The position numbers and the translations under genes are program-made. Positions 27,891-36,597 of a stretch of DNA of 64,000 nt are shown here, piece after piece. Each line of letters opens with the position of its first letter. Within the stretch, counting starts at the first letter, position 1. The notes below the pieces were generated by a model. It was given only the letters and a program-made list of their open reading frames with translations, was not told the DNA's origin and did no database searches. Source of the stretch: Sphaerisporangium corydalis (lineage in GTDB: Bacteria > Actinomycetota > Actinomycetes > Streptosporangiales > Streptosporangiaceae); assembly GCF_025506355.1 (NCBI RefSeq), contig NZ_JANZYP010000001.1, positions 93,932 through 157,931 of the forward strand. Direction: 5' to 3'.

Positions 27891-28694
27891 ATGGATGGCG
27901 GGTCGCGCGGGGGGTTGTCGCGGTGGCGGCGGGCGGGCGCGGAGCGGCGCGCGGCCAACGCGGCGGCGAATCTGGGGGTGGGGCCGGGGTTTCCGGGGCG
28001 GTGGCTGAGCGTGATCTCGCTGATCGGCGGCCCGGTGCTGGTCATGGCGGGGATCGTGCTGCGGTCGCGGTTCCACTACTTCTTCCCCGATCAGCTGGCG
28101 GCCTACGTCCGGTACCCGGATCTGGTCACCGCCGCGTACGCGTGTTTCGCGTGCGGGATCGTCCTGTTGTGGCCGGGGGTGATGACGCTGGCGCAGCGGA
28201 TCGCGGTGACCAGCCCGATGTGGGGGCTGTGGGGCGGGGGTCTGGTGATGGTGGGGTTGTTCACCCGGACCTTCCAGTTCGGCACCGATCATCTGGCCTT
28301 CCACCTGACCGACGGTCTCGGGCTGCGGACGATGGTCGAGGGGATCGACGGGTATTACGTGGCGTGGCGGGATACGCGCTGGCATCCGTTCAGGGCGTTG
28401 TCGGGGCCGGCGTTCTTCGGCTGGGTGGTGCTGGCGGTCGGGGCCTATCGTTCGGGGGCTTTGGGGTTGGGCCGGTCGGTGGCGCTGGGGTCGATGTCGG
28501 CGCTGGCGCTCGGGACGCTGAAAGGGACCGAGCCGCAGTCGTTGGTGGCGGCGGGCGGGTTGTGCGTGGCGTTGATCCCTTTGGGGGTGTCGCTGCTTCG
28601 GGGTGGGCCGGCGCCGAGCCGGCGCGCGTGGGTGTGGTGTGTGGTGCTGGCCGGCGTGCACGTGGTCGCCACGCTGTACGGCCCGAGGGGGTGA
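27891..28694 (+). CDS. multi-pass membrane protein of unknown function
   Basis: A 267-aa protein with a basic N-terminus and about six hydrophobic helices (about 42-62, 80-105, 112-135, 180-200, 205-225, 240-262). I do not recognise a family. Tryptophan- and arginine-rich loops (YYVAWRDTRWHPFRAL) are notable. It is divergent from the two-component pair, so it could be part of that signalling unit. GGGAAGGGG precedes the ATG. Confidence 0.75.
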   Translation: MDGGSRGGLSRWRRAGAERRAANAAANLGVGPGFPGRWLSVISLIGGPVLVMAGIVLRSRFHYFFPDQLAAYVRYPDLVTAAYACFACGIVLLWPGVMTLAQRIAVTSPMWGLWGGGLVMVGLFTRTFQFGTDHLAFHLTDGLGLRTMVEGIDGYYVAWRDTRWHPFRALSGPAFFGWVVLAVGAYRSGALGLGRSVALGSMSALALGTLKGTEPQSLVAAGGLCVALIPLGVSLLRGGPAPSRRAWVWCVVLAGVHVVATLYGPRG

Positions 28695-28744
28695 GGCGGG
28701 CGGCGCGGTACGGACGGCCGTGCTGAGGGGGGCCGGGCGCGGGC

Positions 28745-28781
28745 GGAGGTCATGGCCGCCGGGGTGGCGGCCATGACCTCC
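28745..28781. terminator. strong bidirectional terminator
   Basis: A perfect 16-bp stem (28745-28760 with 28766-28781) with 5-nt loop is followed on the plus strand by GTTTCTCTC. It separates the membrane protein gene from the convergent six-gene operon. Confidence 0.85.
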
Positions 28782-28812
28782 GTTTCTCTCGGTGCCGTGG
28801 TGGTGGGGAGGG

Positions 28813-29361
28813 TCAGACGGGCAGGACGCGCAGGGCGGGGTAGCGGGCGGAGTTCAGGTACAGCTTGTCGGTGCCGTGTTCCTTCTCCAGTTCCAGGACG
28901 AACCGGTAGCGGTAGAGCCCGGGCTTGGCCTCGCTCATCACCGCCCCGGCCCAGTAGTAGTAGACGGCGGTGTACTGGTCGCGCATGCGGTCGGGGGCGC
29001 CGTAGACCTTGAGTTCGGTCATGATCCGGCGTTCGGCGACGTCGTCCTCGTCGCCTTTCTCGATGTCGAGGAACACCAGGTTGTTGATCTTCGGCATGGG
29101 TGGCCAGGTGCCGTCGGCGCCGCGGTGCATGTCGATGGGGCGGATGATCCAGTTGATCACCTGGCCTTGCTTGCAGATGGTCTCCAGGTGGTCGGTGCCC
29201 TGTCCGACGCCGCCGACGCTGTTGTCCATCATGTAGAGGCAGCCGTCCAGGGATTTGGTGGCGGCGGCGCGTTCCATGTCGACGAGGGTGACCACGTTGA
29301 GCTGGACGGAGTTGAGCTGGCCGCGATCGGCGAATTCCGCGGCCGCGTATGCCTGGGTCAT
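28813..29361 (-). CDS. AidA/PixA-like protein, paralogue 4
   Basis: A 182-aa protein. Like its three neighbours it starts with a hydrophobic strand (NVVTLVDMERAA), then SLDGCLYMMDNSVGGVGQGTDHLET, a tryptophan strand (VINWIIRP) and a closing AVYYYWAGAV / PGLYRYRFVLEL block. This is the pattern of the AidA/PixA inclusion-body family, beta-sandwich proteins found in cytoplasmic inclusions of Xenorhabdus; the assignment is by my recognition and is tentative. ATGA overlap with the gene upstream. Function unknown. Confidence 0.7.
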   Translation of the reverse strand: MTQAYAAAEFADRGQLNSVQLNVVTLVDMERAAATKSLDGCLYMMDNSVGGVGQGTDHLETICKQGQVINWIIRPIDMHRGADGTWPPMPKINNLVFLDIEKGDEDDVAERRIMTELKVYGAPDRMRDQYTAVYYYWAGAVMSEAKPGLYRYRFVLELEKEHGTDKLYLNSARYPALRVLPV

Positions 29362-29816
29362 CGGCCTTCCCTTGCCTGGTCGGCGGGTCCGGCCAGGGCC
29401 GGCCGTGCGGTGGGGGTGAACGGGGTGGTGACGGTGCCGAGCAGGAACGAGATGCGGTACCGCAGGGGTTCGGTGAGGTCTTGTTTGACCTCGGCGGTCC
29501 AGAACACGATGTCGGTGCCGGGGTAGACCTTGCGGGTGGGTTCGGCGACGCGGGGGTCGATCTCGATGTCGGTGATGGCGGCGTAGGTCTCGCATTCCAG
29601 CGGGATCACGTTCCACAGCAGGGTGTCGCCTTTGGTGACGCGGCTGTGCAGTTCGGGGGTGCCGAACCCGGTGGAGCCCGCGGCTTTGTTGGTGTCGTAC
29701 AGGTAGAGGCTGTCGTCGAGGTTCTCCGAGGCCAGGGCGGCGACGGGGTCGATCACGGCGGTGATCGTCACGGGCCGGGAGGGCCGTCGTTCGGGTTGTT
29801 TGGTCTTGGGTGGCAT
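29358..29816 (-). CDS. AidA/PixA-like protein, paralogue 3
   Basis: A 152-aa member of the same tandem family: ITAVIDPVAALA, then NLDDSLYLYDTNKAAGSTGFGTPEL, TLLWNVIPLE, DIVFWTAEVKQ and LRYRISFLLG. The N-terminus carries a short basic extension (PPKTKQPERRPSRP) not seen in the others. It overlaps the following gene by 4 bp, so it is co-translated. Function unknown. Confidence 0.7.
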   Translation of the reverse strand: MPPKTKQPERRPSRPVTITAVIDPVAALASENLDDSLYLYDTNKAAGSTGFGTPELHSRVTKGDTLLWNVIPLECETYAAITDIEIDPRVAEPTRKVYPGTDIVFWTAEVKQDLTEPLRYRISFLLGTVTTPFTPTARPALAGPADQAREGR

Positions 29817-29857
29817 GCGGTTCCTTCGCTGGTGGGTGCTCCGGTCGGGGGAGGGGG

Positions 29858-30640
29858 TCAGCCCGTGGCCGGGACGGCGGGCAGGGGCAGCAGGCCGAGC
29901 CCGGCGCCGGTGAATCCGTTGCGCTTCGGATCGGTGGTGATCTTGAGGGTGGATTCGCAGGTGAGGTCCACCGACTCCCAGATCATTTCGTCGTTCTGTT
30001 CGATGAGTTCGTGGAGCTGGACGTGCATGGTGTACGGGTATTCGCCGGGGCGGCTGGTGTCGACGGTCGCGGCCCAGTACCAGCCGTCGTAGATCATGTC
30101 GGGGGATCCGTACTGGGCCGGGTACATGATCTTCTCGGTGACGGCGGGGCCGGTGATGTCGGTGATGACCGGGGCGGGGTAGTTGTAGGCGCCGGCGCTG
30201 CTGGTGGTCTTGCCGGTGACGTCGAGCAGTTTGGCGGCGGTGAGGCCGCGTCCGCCGGCCGGCTTGCGTGCGCGTTTGCCGACGCGCTTCTGCAGTCGTT
30301 TGAGGTCGGTGTCGCTGACGCCGCCGTCGGCGTTGAGGGAGGCGAGCTGGTCCAGGGTGCGCCGGTCGTCGGCGCGTTCCTGTTCGGCCAGGTAGTTGCG
30401 CGGCACCGTCGGGGGGATGGCCCCGAGGGCGGCGGGCAGCCAGTTCAGGACCTGTTCGGTGGCCTGGGATCCGTCCATGAAGTGGGTGCCGGGGACGATG
30501 GTGACCAGGTGCTCGGTGCCTTCGCCGGTGGAGCCGAACAACTTCATGTTGTCGAACCAGTAGGTGTTGCCGGCGAGGGATCGCGTGCGGAGCGCGTTCT
30601 CGACGTCGAACAGCACGATGATGCCGTGTTGCTGGGCCAT
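29858..30640 (-). CDS. AidA/PixA-like protein, paralogue 2, with lysine/arginine-rich insertion
   Basis: At 260 aa the largest of the four. It has the shared elements IIVLFDVENALR, SLAGNTYWFDNMKLFGSTGEGTEHL and GWYWAATVDTSRPGEYPY, but between the two halves carries a roughly 65-residue charged, probably helical insertion (about 80-145; RLQKRVGKRARKPAGGR). That could bind another subunit or nucleic acid. AAAGGCGG-type ribosome site upstream of ATG. Function unknown. Confidence 0.72.
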   Translation of the reverse strand: MAQQHGIIVLFDVENALRTRSLAGNTYWFDNMKLFGSTGEGTEHLVTIVPGTHFMDGSQATEQVLNWLPAALGAIPPTVPRNYLAEQERADDRRTLDQLASLNADGGVSDTDLKRLQKRVGKRARKPAGGRGLTAAKLLDVTGKTTSSAGAYNYPAPVITDITGPAVTEKIMYPAQYGSPDMIYDGWYWAATVDTSRPGEYPYTMHVQLHELIEQNDEMIWESVDLTCESTLKITTDPKRNGFTGAGLGLLPLPAVPATG

Positions 30641-30669
30641 GAAACCGCCTTTCGGTTAAAGGAGGGGGC

Positions 30670-31122
30670 TCACACGCGCATCAGCGCGGGCGAGTCGACG
30701 TGCAGCACGCTGTTGGGTCCCTCGTGGAGCTTGAGGGAGAGCCGGTACCGGTAGGGGACGCCGGGTGTCATGTCGTAGGGCACGACGCCTTCCCAGACCA
30801 GCAGGTCGTGGTTCTCGGTGCCGTTGGAGCCCATGGCGTCGACCGGGGGCGGCGCGGCGGGGGAGGGTCCGGCGGGTGGTGCGGCGGGGGCGCCGGGCAG
30901 GAATTCGATGGAGTAGATCTCGACGGGGGTCTGCACGTCGATGTGGATGGGCGTCCATTGGACGACCTGTCCGGGGATGACGGTGGTGATCAGGTCGGGG
31001 GTGCCTTGGTGTTTGCTGCCCGAGCTGTCGTCGACCAGCGACAGGTTGCCGTTGTGCAAGGTGCGGTCCGACAGCGCCCCGACGGCGTCGACCATCACCA
31101 CGATGCTGATCCTGTCTTTCAT
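30670..31122 (-). CDS. AidA/PixA-like protein, paralogue 1
   Basis: A 150-aa member: ISIVVMVDAVGALSDR, LHNGNLSLVDDSSGSKHQGTPDL, VVQWTPIHID, LLVWEGVVP and VPYRYRLSLKLHEGP. A Pro/Ala-rich segment (about 78-95) replaces the insertion seen in paralogue 2. Strong GGGAGCAACG site before ATG. It is the first of the four paralogues in the operon. Confidence 0.7.
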   Translation of the reverse strand: MKDRISIVVMVDAVGALSDRTLHNGNLSLVDDSSGSKHQGTPDLITTVIPGQVVQWTPIHIDVQTPVEIYSIEFLPGAPAAPPAGPSPAAPPPVDAMGSNGTENHDLLVWEGVVPYDMTPGVPYRYRLSLKLHEGPNSVLHVDSPALMRV

Positions 31123-31162
31123 CGTTGCTCCCTTGGGTGGGTGTGGGGGACGCGGGCCACGC

Positions 31163-32704
31163 TCAGCCCCGGTCCCTGACCAGCGGCGTCTTGCCGACGG
31201 CGGTGCGTTCGATCTGCGGTGAGGAGCGGGGCACGAACACCAGCCCGAAGGTGTATCCGGTGTGTTCGATGGCGGCGGCGGTGGCCTCGCGGTCGTTGAA
31301 CAGCGACAGCGAGGCCGGCAGCGCGGTGGTGAACAGGTGGCGGGTCCCGCTGGGGCCGAGGCCCTGGTCGATGGCGGCGGTGGTGGCCTCGGGGTCGTCC
31401 ACGGCCACCAGCAGGGTGAGGGCGCGGTCGTCGCGGTGGTTGTGGAACTGGACCTCGTGGGCGACCAGGTCCAGGTCCAGGCCGGTGGTGGAGCGCAGCC
31501 GCCCGCGCAGGGCGGCGTAAGCCAGCGTGGCGGAGTACTGGCTGTCGTTGAGGTGGAGCACGTCGGCGGTGCGCCCGGCGAACTCGAATCGCCCGGTGCG
31601 CAGCCCGGGTCCGGACAGGGCGGGGCGGCGGATCATCCGGTCGCCGAGTTTGAGCCGCAGCAGGGGTGTCTCGTCGGCGTGCAGGCGGGTGACGACCAGT
31701 TCGCCTTCCTCGCCTTCGGCGACGGCGCGGCCGTTTTCGTCCACGATCTCCACCAGGTGCAGTCCGGGGACGGCCGACAGGGCGGGGTCGGTGTGGTCGA
31801 GCTGGAGGCCGACGCATTCGGCCTGGGTGGCGGCGAAGTAGCTGAGGATGGACACGTTGGGGAAGAACGCCTGGAGTTCGTCGCGTTTGCGCTGCGGGAG
31901 TGAGCCGCTGCCGTACATGGCGACGCGGAAGCTGGCCCTGGCCTGCGGGGACAGCCCGGCGCCGAGTTCGGGGAGCAGGGCGATGCCGGCGGTGATGCCC
32001 ATGAGCGCCTTGTGGCCGGGGTAGGAGAACATGTGCTCCAGGACCGGGGCGCTGACCGGGCCCGCGCCGATGTAGTTGACGCCGGGGACGCTGGACAGCA
32101 CGCCGCCGACCATGGTGCCGCTGCTCCACATCTGGTAGTCGGCCAGGGTGGTGGCGAGCCAGCGGGGGGCGGGGCCGCGCAGGTAGCGGCCGAGCTGGTA
32201 GGCGCCCATGAACGCCCCGGCGATGCGGTAGGTGTCGCGGAGTTCCCGCAGGGAGTACACGATCTCCAGGGGCATGCCGTCGCCGGTGCCGCCGCTGGCC
32301 ACCACCTCGAATCCGCCGCGGTCCAGCGGGACGACCATGCCGGCGCGGGCGCCCATGAACATGTCCCATTGCACGGTCTTGTCCGACAGGGGGACGCGTT
32401 CCCATTCGGACATGTCGGCGGGGGCGTCGCGGATCCCGAAGTAGTGCAGCCGTTCGCGCCACAGCGGGTTGAGCAGGGCGACGCCGACGAGCTGCTGGAG
32501 GCGGCGCAGCACCAGGGCGTCCTGTAGTTCCAGGGGGGACTCGCAGTAGGGGACGCCGGTGAGGCGCCCGCATTCCTCCAGTTTCCCCGCGAAGGACGGC
32601 AGGCGGGTGACCTCCTCCACCGAGCGGGGCCGTAGCTCCTGGTCGGGGATCAGCCGTGCCGCGAGCTCCGCCGAGGAGGCGACGCCCAGGTCCGTCATGG
32701 TCAT
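31163..32704 (-). CDS. PaaK-like acyl-adenylating enzyme in the PixA-like operon
   Basis: A 513-aa protein of the phenylacetate-CoA ligase branch of adenylate-forming enzymes. The phosphate loop is degenerate (ASGGTGDGMPLEI), the ATP-binding YFAATQAECVGL replaces the usual Y-G-x-T-E, and LRLKLGDRM and GRTADVLHL follow. It would activate a carboxylic acid as an AMP ester, perhaps for transfer to CoA or directly to an amine. No carrier protein is nearby. The ATG at 32704 overlaps the decarboxylase stop (ATGA), indicating coupled translation. Confidence 0.8.
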   Translation of the reverse strand: MTMTDLGVASSAELAARLIPDQELRPRSVEEVTRLPSFAGKLEECGRLTGVPYCESPLELQDALVLRRLQQLVGVALLNPLWRERLHYFGIRDAPADMSEWERVPLSDKTVQWDMFMGARAGMVVPLDRGGFEVVASGGTGDGMPLEIVYSLRELRDTYRIAGAFMGAYQLGRYLRGPAPRWLATTLADYQMWSSGTMVGGVLSSVPGVNYIGAGPVSAPVLEHMFSYPGHKALMGITAGIALLPELGAGLSPQARASFRVAMYGSGSLPQRKRDELQAFFPNVSILSYFAATQAECVGLQLDHTDPALSAVPGLHLVEIVDENGRAVAEGEEGELVVTRLHADETPLLRLKLGDRMIRRPALSGPGLRTGRFEFAGRTADVLHLNDSQYSATLAYAALRGRLRSTTGLDLDLVAHEVQFHNHRDDRALTLLVAVDDPEATTAAIDQGLGPSGTRHLFTTALPASLSLFNDREATAAAIEHTGYTFGLVFVPRSSPQIERTAVGKTPLVRDRG

Positions 32705-34275
32705 GTGTGGCTCCCGTTCCGCTGGTCGTTTCCGGTGGCGGCGCTCGCGCGCAGCACCTGTTGCCCGATGTCCCTGATCTCGGCGATGAGCATGGCCAGG
32801 TGGCCGGCGTCGATGAGGTGGTTCATGACCACCACGCGCAGCGCCGCCACCGCGTCGATGTCGACCTTGGAGATGAAGAAGCGGCCGCCGCCCCGGATGC
32901 GGTTGCGGATCTCCAGTTGCAGCCGGTGGGCGGTGGCGTCCTGAAGGCCCGGTGGCCGGTACCGGAAGCACAGGATGTTGGATTCCGGCCGGTGGGCGAC
33001 GGCGAAGTCGGGTTCGGCGGCGATCATGTCGGCGGCCTGCCGGGTGACCTCGCACAGCCGGTCGATCTTCTGGGCGAACAGCGCCGGCCCGTACACCGAC
33101 CAGACCGCCCACAACGGCATGATCATCGGGCGTTTGGTGCATTCGAAGTTCTTGTCGGCGCTGTCGTAGGCGCTGTAGGGGTCGGGTTCCTCGTCGAAGA
33201 CGTAGCTGGCGCGCTGGCGGAACGCGCCGCGCGCGGTCGCGGCGTCGCGGTAGAACAGCAGGGTGCAGGGGGCCGGCATGAACAGCATCTTGTGGGCGTC
33301 CCAGGTGAGCGAGTCGGCCTGGTCGATGCCGCGCAGTTTGTGTCGGTGGTGGTCCGACAGCAGCAGGCTGGCCCCGTGGGCGCCGTCGACGTGCAGCCAC
33401 AGCCCGTAGCGGCGGGCGACGGCGGCGAGTTCCTCCAGGGGGTCGAAGGCGCCCATGGCGGTGGTGCCGGCGGAGGCGACCAGGCAGAAGGGGCGCAGGC
33501 CGCGCCGGTGGGCCTCGTCCAGCGCGGGGCCGGCCAGGTCGGGGCGGATGCGCCCGGCACTGTCGGCGGGGAGGCGGATGATCTGCCGTTCGCCGATGCC
33601 GAGGACCCCGGCGGCCCGGGTGACGCTGTAGTGGGTCTGTTCGCTGACCGCGATGGCGGGGGGGCCGGGGGTGCCGCCGGCGCCGCGGGTCCAGATCTGG
33701 GGGAAGGCGCGGTCGCGGGCGGCCAGCAGGGCGGTCATGTTGGCCAGGGAGCCGCCGGAGGTGGTGACCATGGCGTACCGGCCGGGTTCCCAGCCGATGA
33801 AGTGGTTGAGGTGTTCGGCCATGAGGCGTTCGGCGACGCTGGGGAGCTGGCCGGCCTCGTAGAAGGAGGAGGGCTGGTTGACCACCGAGCCGACCAGGTC
33901 GATGAGGCTGGCCAGGGGGACCACGCCGGAGAACTGGCGTCCCATGTACCCAGGGGAGTACACCGGGATGCCGGTCCCGGTGTACAGGTCGACGATCTGG
34001 TTGACCCGGTCGGCGTCGAAGTCGGCGATGTGCGCGGTCTCGTGGGTCATCAGGTCGCGTGCGGCCTTCAGCAGCACGGCGGGGTCGAGCAGGTCGAGTC
34101 CCCGGACCGAGTGGTCGCCCAGGTATCGGGTCAGGCGGGTGACGATGGCGGCGGCGCCGTCGTGGAAACGTTCGGGGTCGAAGGCCGCGGTGAGGCCCGG
34201 TGCGGGTGACCGGGGGCCTTGGCCGGTGGTCGGTTCGGGAAAGGAACTCTGGACATCGGAAAGCGAACTCGTCAC
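32701..34275 (-). CDS. PLP-dependent group II amino-acid decarboxylase
   Basis: A 524-aa aspartate-aminotransferase-fold decarboxylase of the glutamate/aromatic/diaminobutyrate group. The PLP lysine is Lys329 (TWDAHKM), with Asp297 (HVDGAH), His215 (THYS) and TSGGSLAN at 172-179. It would convert an amino acid into an amine. Residues do not let me name the substrate. The GTG start has GGAG ten bases upstream. It is first in a six-gene operon with an acyl-adenylating enzyme and four PixA-like proteins. Confidence 0.9.
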   Translation of the reverse strand: MTSSLSDVQSSFPEPTTGQGPRSPAPGLTAAFDPERFHDGAAAIVTRLTRYLGDHSVRGLDLLDPAVLLKAARDLMTHETAHIADFDADRVNQIVDLYTGTGIPVYSPGYMGRQFSGVVPLASLIDLVGSVVNQPSSFYEAGQLPSVAERLMAEHLNHFIGWEPGRYAMVTTSGGSLANMTALLAARDRAFPQIWTRGAGGTPGPPAIAVSEQTHYSVTRAAGVLGIGERQIIRLPADSAGRIRPDLAGPALDEAHRRGLRPFCLVASAGTTAMGAFDPLEELAAVARRYGLWLHVDGAHGASLLLSDHHRHKLRGIDQADSLTWDAHKMLFMPAPCTLLFYRDAATARGAFRQRASYVFDEEPDPYSAYDSADKNFECTKRPMIMPLWAVWSVYGPALFAQKIDRLCEVTRQAADMIAAEPDFAVAHRPESNILCFRYRPPGLQDATAHRLQLEIRNRIRGGGRFFISKVDIDAVAALRVVVMNHLIDAGHLAMLIAEIRDIGQQVLRASAATGNDQRNGSHT

Positions 34276-34968
34276 GGAGGAGACTCCAACTGATCCGGCG
34301 TCGAGAATGGTCAGGTGACCGGCGGGGGGTGAATTCGGGCGTGGTGGTGCCGGGTCCGGGCGGTCACATGAGGGTTCTCGCGATTAAATGCGTGAACTGC
34401 GGTGCGAGGGCGTGCGATAAAGGGTTCTCCGGGCGGCGGGGGCGGGACGGCGGTGCTGCCGTCGCCGGGCCGTCCCGGCGGGTTGGAACGGTTCAACTTC
34501 GGGGGTGGGTGGAGGGGGGATGTGGTCCGGTCGCGGGGAAGGTGGCGGTGGTGGCCGCCGCGCCCCTGGTCACGCGCAGTTCGGGCGGTGCGGGTCAGTC
34601 CGGCGGTGCGGTCGCCGGTAAGGAGGGCAAGGCGGTGGCCCGTCGGGGACGAATCACGATTAATTCGATCTGTATTTCACCCGCCGTATACGTTGGCACG
34701 CCCGTCATGTAAGCGACCTAATCATTGTTGACAGGAGGGGCGCAAGACCTCGGATGCAGGTGGAGTGGCAGATTCCGGCCAAAGTTACTTGCGTGTGGTG
34801 ATCGGGTCGGGGCCGGGGGGCTCGTGAGTTTCCCTCGTGACATTCGGGCGGGGTGGTTATTCGTGGTCGCGGCCGTGCGGTGGGCGCCCTTTATCGCCCG
34901 GACATTCTTATTGCATGCGGTTGTATTCCAATAAAGGTGGCGAAAGCCCTCGATCAGGCCATAAAAGG
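34276..34968. other. long non-coding stretch upstream of the decarboxylase operon
   Basis: No ORF here has convincing codon structure or a family match. On the minus strand the repeated GAACCCT (two copies between 34365 and 34430) and AT-rich segments may belong to the operon promoter. A TTGACA followed by AGGAGGGG occurs near 34728 on the plus strand without an evident gene. Several AT-rich patches (34660-34730, 34850-34965) stand out from the GC-rich background. Confidence 0.5.
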
Positions 34969-35002
34969 GGCCGGTCCCTGCCCGCGCGGGCAGGGACCGG
35001 CC
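34969..35002 (-). terminator. intrinsic terminator after the DUF1996 gene
   Basis: A perfect 15-bp stem (34969-34983 with 34988-35002) with 4-nt loop is followed on the minus strand by CCTTTTAT. It lies 13 bp after the DUF1996 stop codon. Confidence 0.88.
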
Positions 35003-35015
35003 GGGTGGCCCGCCG

Positions 35016-36362
35016 TCAGAAGGTCCCGGCGGTGTTGCACTTGGCGCTCTGCACGACGCAGTCCTTGACCCGGTGGCCGAGCGCGCCGTTGTCCCAGGCG
35101 TTGAAGAAGTCGCCGTGCATCGAGGAGGCCATCCCCGACGCCAGGCGGAACCCGTCGGCGGTGCCCGCCGAGGGGTAGGCGATGACGAACGACACCGACG
35201 GGATGGCCACCGGGTAGGCGCCGCCGCAGGTCCCGGTGTAGGTGTAGGCCAGGTGCGACTTGTGGTCGGGGCTGTCCAGGTGCCGGCCGTCCCAGCAGTC
35301 GGGGAAGACCAGCTGGAACATCAGGGTGGCGGTCGGCGCGCACACCGGCCAGTTGCCGTCGGCGCTGCGCCCGGTCTCGCCGCCGGGCCCGGCGCAGTAG
35401 AACTGGTTGACCGAGCCGCGCGGGGTGGGCACCTGCGACCGGGCGTCCCCGGCGATCATGCGGAAGCCCAGCGGGAACGGCACCGTCGCCGAGGCGTCGG
35501 TGAGACGGGAGCCGTAGTAGACGATCACGCCCTTGGGTTCGACGGGCCGGTCGTGCTCGTACAGGGTCGGGATCCAGTACGCCGACAGGTCCGCCGGGGC
35601 CGGCGCGCAGCTCGTCGCGGTGGTGCCGAGCAGGGACTGGGTGGTGGTCAGGGCGTCGGTGCTCCGGTTGCCGAGGAAGCTGTGCATGTGGGAGGCGCCG
35701 GGGAGCCCGGGGAACACGATCGGGTCGTCGGGCCGGGAGTGGCTGTAGGCGCAGGTGGCGTTGAACTCCGGCACGCGCACCGCGCCCGCGGGCACCGGCG
35801 CGGGGGTCATCGCCCGGAACGCGGCCAGCTGGGCGTTCCAGGCGGCCGGGTCGACGTCGGTCCACCCGCCGCCGGAGGAGGCGGTGGCCTCGAAGGAGAA
35901 CCAGTTGATGTTCGCGAAGTCGCCGCCGGCGGCCGACCGCATGATCGCGAACACCGTCTGGGGGCCGGCGGGGTGGGTGGCGGCGCTCGCGGTGGTGGTG
36001 ACCCAGCTCTGCCAGCCGCCGGTCGCGGTGACCGGCAGGCCGGCCAGCAGCGGCCCGGTGAGGGAACCGGTGCGCAGCTCCACCGTGCCCGAGCCGGCCG
36101 CGGAGGCGACGCGCACCGCGACCGTCAGCGCCGCGGTGCCGAGGTCGACGCCGTCGAAGCGCATCCAGTCGCCGGAGGCGAGGTAGGCGGCGTTCTGGCC
36201 ACCGCCGGTGTCGGCGGTCGCCTCCAGCTGCACGCCGGACTGGGCGGCGAAGGACTCGGCTTGGACGACGGTGGCGGCGGCCTGGGCGGCGGAGTGGGTG
36301 AGCGCGGTCGCGGCGAGGGCGGCGGCCAGCAGGGCGCGCAGCAGGAACTGTGGTCTTCGCAC
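35016..36362 (-). CDS. secreted CBM6 - DUF1996 protein
   Basis: A 448-aa exported protein. It has a signal peptide (about 1-30: RRPQFLLRALLAAALAATAL, cleavage after AQAAA), a CBM6-like carbohydrate-binding module (about 33-160; AESFAAQSGVQLE, GGQNAAYLASGDWMRF, NINWFSFE) and a DUF1996 domain (about 185-440; HMHSFLGN, SCGGAYP-like region). DUF1996 proteins in fungi and actinomycetes are secreted and linked to biomass; the activity is unknown. I chose the GTG at 36362 because GGAAGGAA precedes it and it gives a clean signal peptide. A CebR-like operator lies upstream. Confidence 0.9.
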   Translation of the reverse strand: MRRPQFLLRALLAAALAATALTHSAAQAAATVVQAESFAAQSGVQLEATADTGGGQNAAYLASGDWMRFDGVDLGTAALTVAVRVASAAGSGTVELRTGSLTGPLLAGLPVTATGGWQSWVTTTASAATHPAGPQTVFAIMRSAAGGDFANINWFSFEATASSGGGWTDVDPAAWNAQLAAFRAMTPAPVPAGAVRVPEFNATCAYSHSRPDDPIVFPGLPGASHMHSFLGNRSTDALTTTQSLLGTTATSCAPAPADLSAYWIPTLYEHDRPVEPKGVIVYYGSRLTDASATVPFPLGFRMIAGDARSQVPTPRGSVNQFYCAGPGGETGRSADGNWPVCAPTATLMFQLVFPDCWDGRHLDSPDHKSHLAYTYTGTCGGAYPVAIPSVSFVIAYPSAGTADGFRLASGMASSMHGDFFNAWDNGALGHRVKDCVVQSAKCNTAGTF

Positions 36363-36492
36363 GGGGGTTTCCTTCCGGGCACGGGGGGACCGCGGCGGGG
36401 GCGGCCGGGGGCGCGCCCGCCGCCGGCGGGGCGGAGCGGAAAGGCGCGCCGACGTCGTCACCCATGCTTTTGGTGCTTAATTTTAGGTGTGA

Positions 36493-36506
36493 AGAGAGCG
36501 CTCCCA
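36493..36506. promoter_or_regulatory. CebR-like operator
   Basis: The sequence on the minus strand, TGGGAGCGCTCTCT, matches the 14-bp CebR cellobiose-repressor box TGGGAGCGCTCCCA at 12 positions. It lies about 130 bp upstream of the CBM6-DUF1996 gene, near a TTGACA -35-like element, as expected for a repressible extracellular polysaccharide-acting protein. Confidence 0.6.
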
Positions 36507-36597
36507 TGGTCAGGATCATCCCGCCTTCACGTCCTGTCAAGCCCTTTGACAGGCGGATGTCCGGTGAGCGGACGGGCGTTCGGCGGGCGAAGGGGGC

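Noticed and set aside
34725-34934. 69-aa plus-strand frame after TTGACA/AGGAGG
   Set aside because: The translated sequence has no recognisable pattern and the codon use does not match neighbouring genes.
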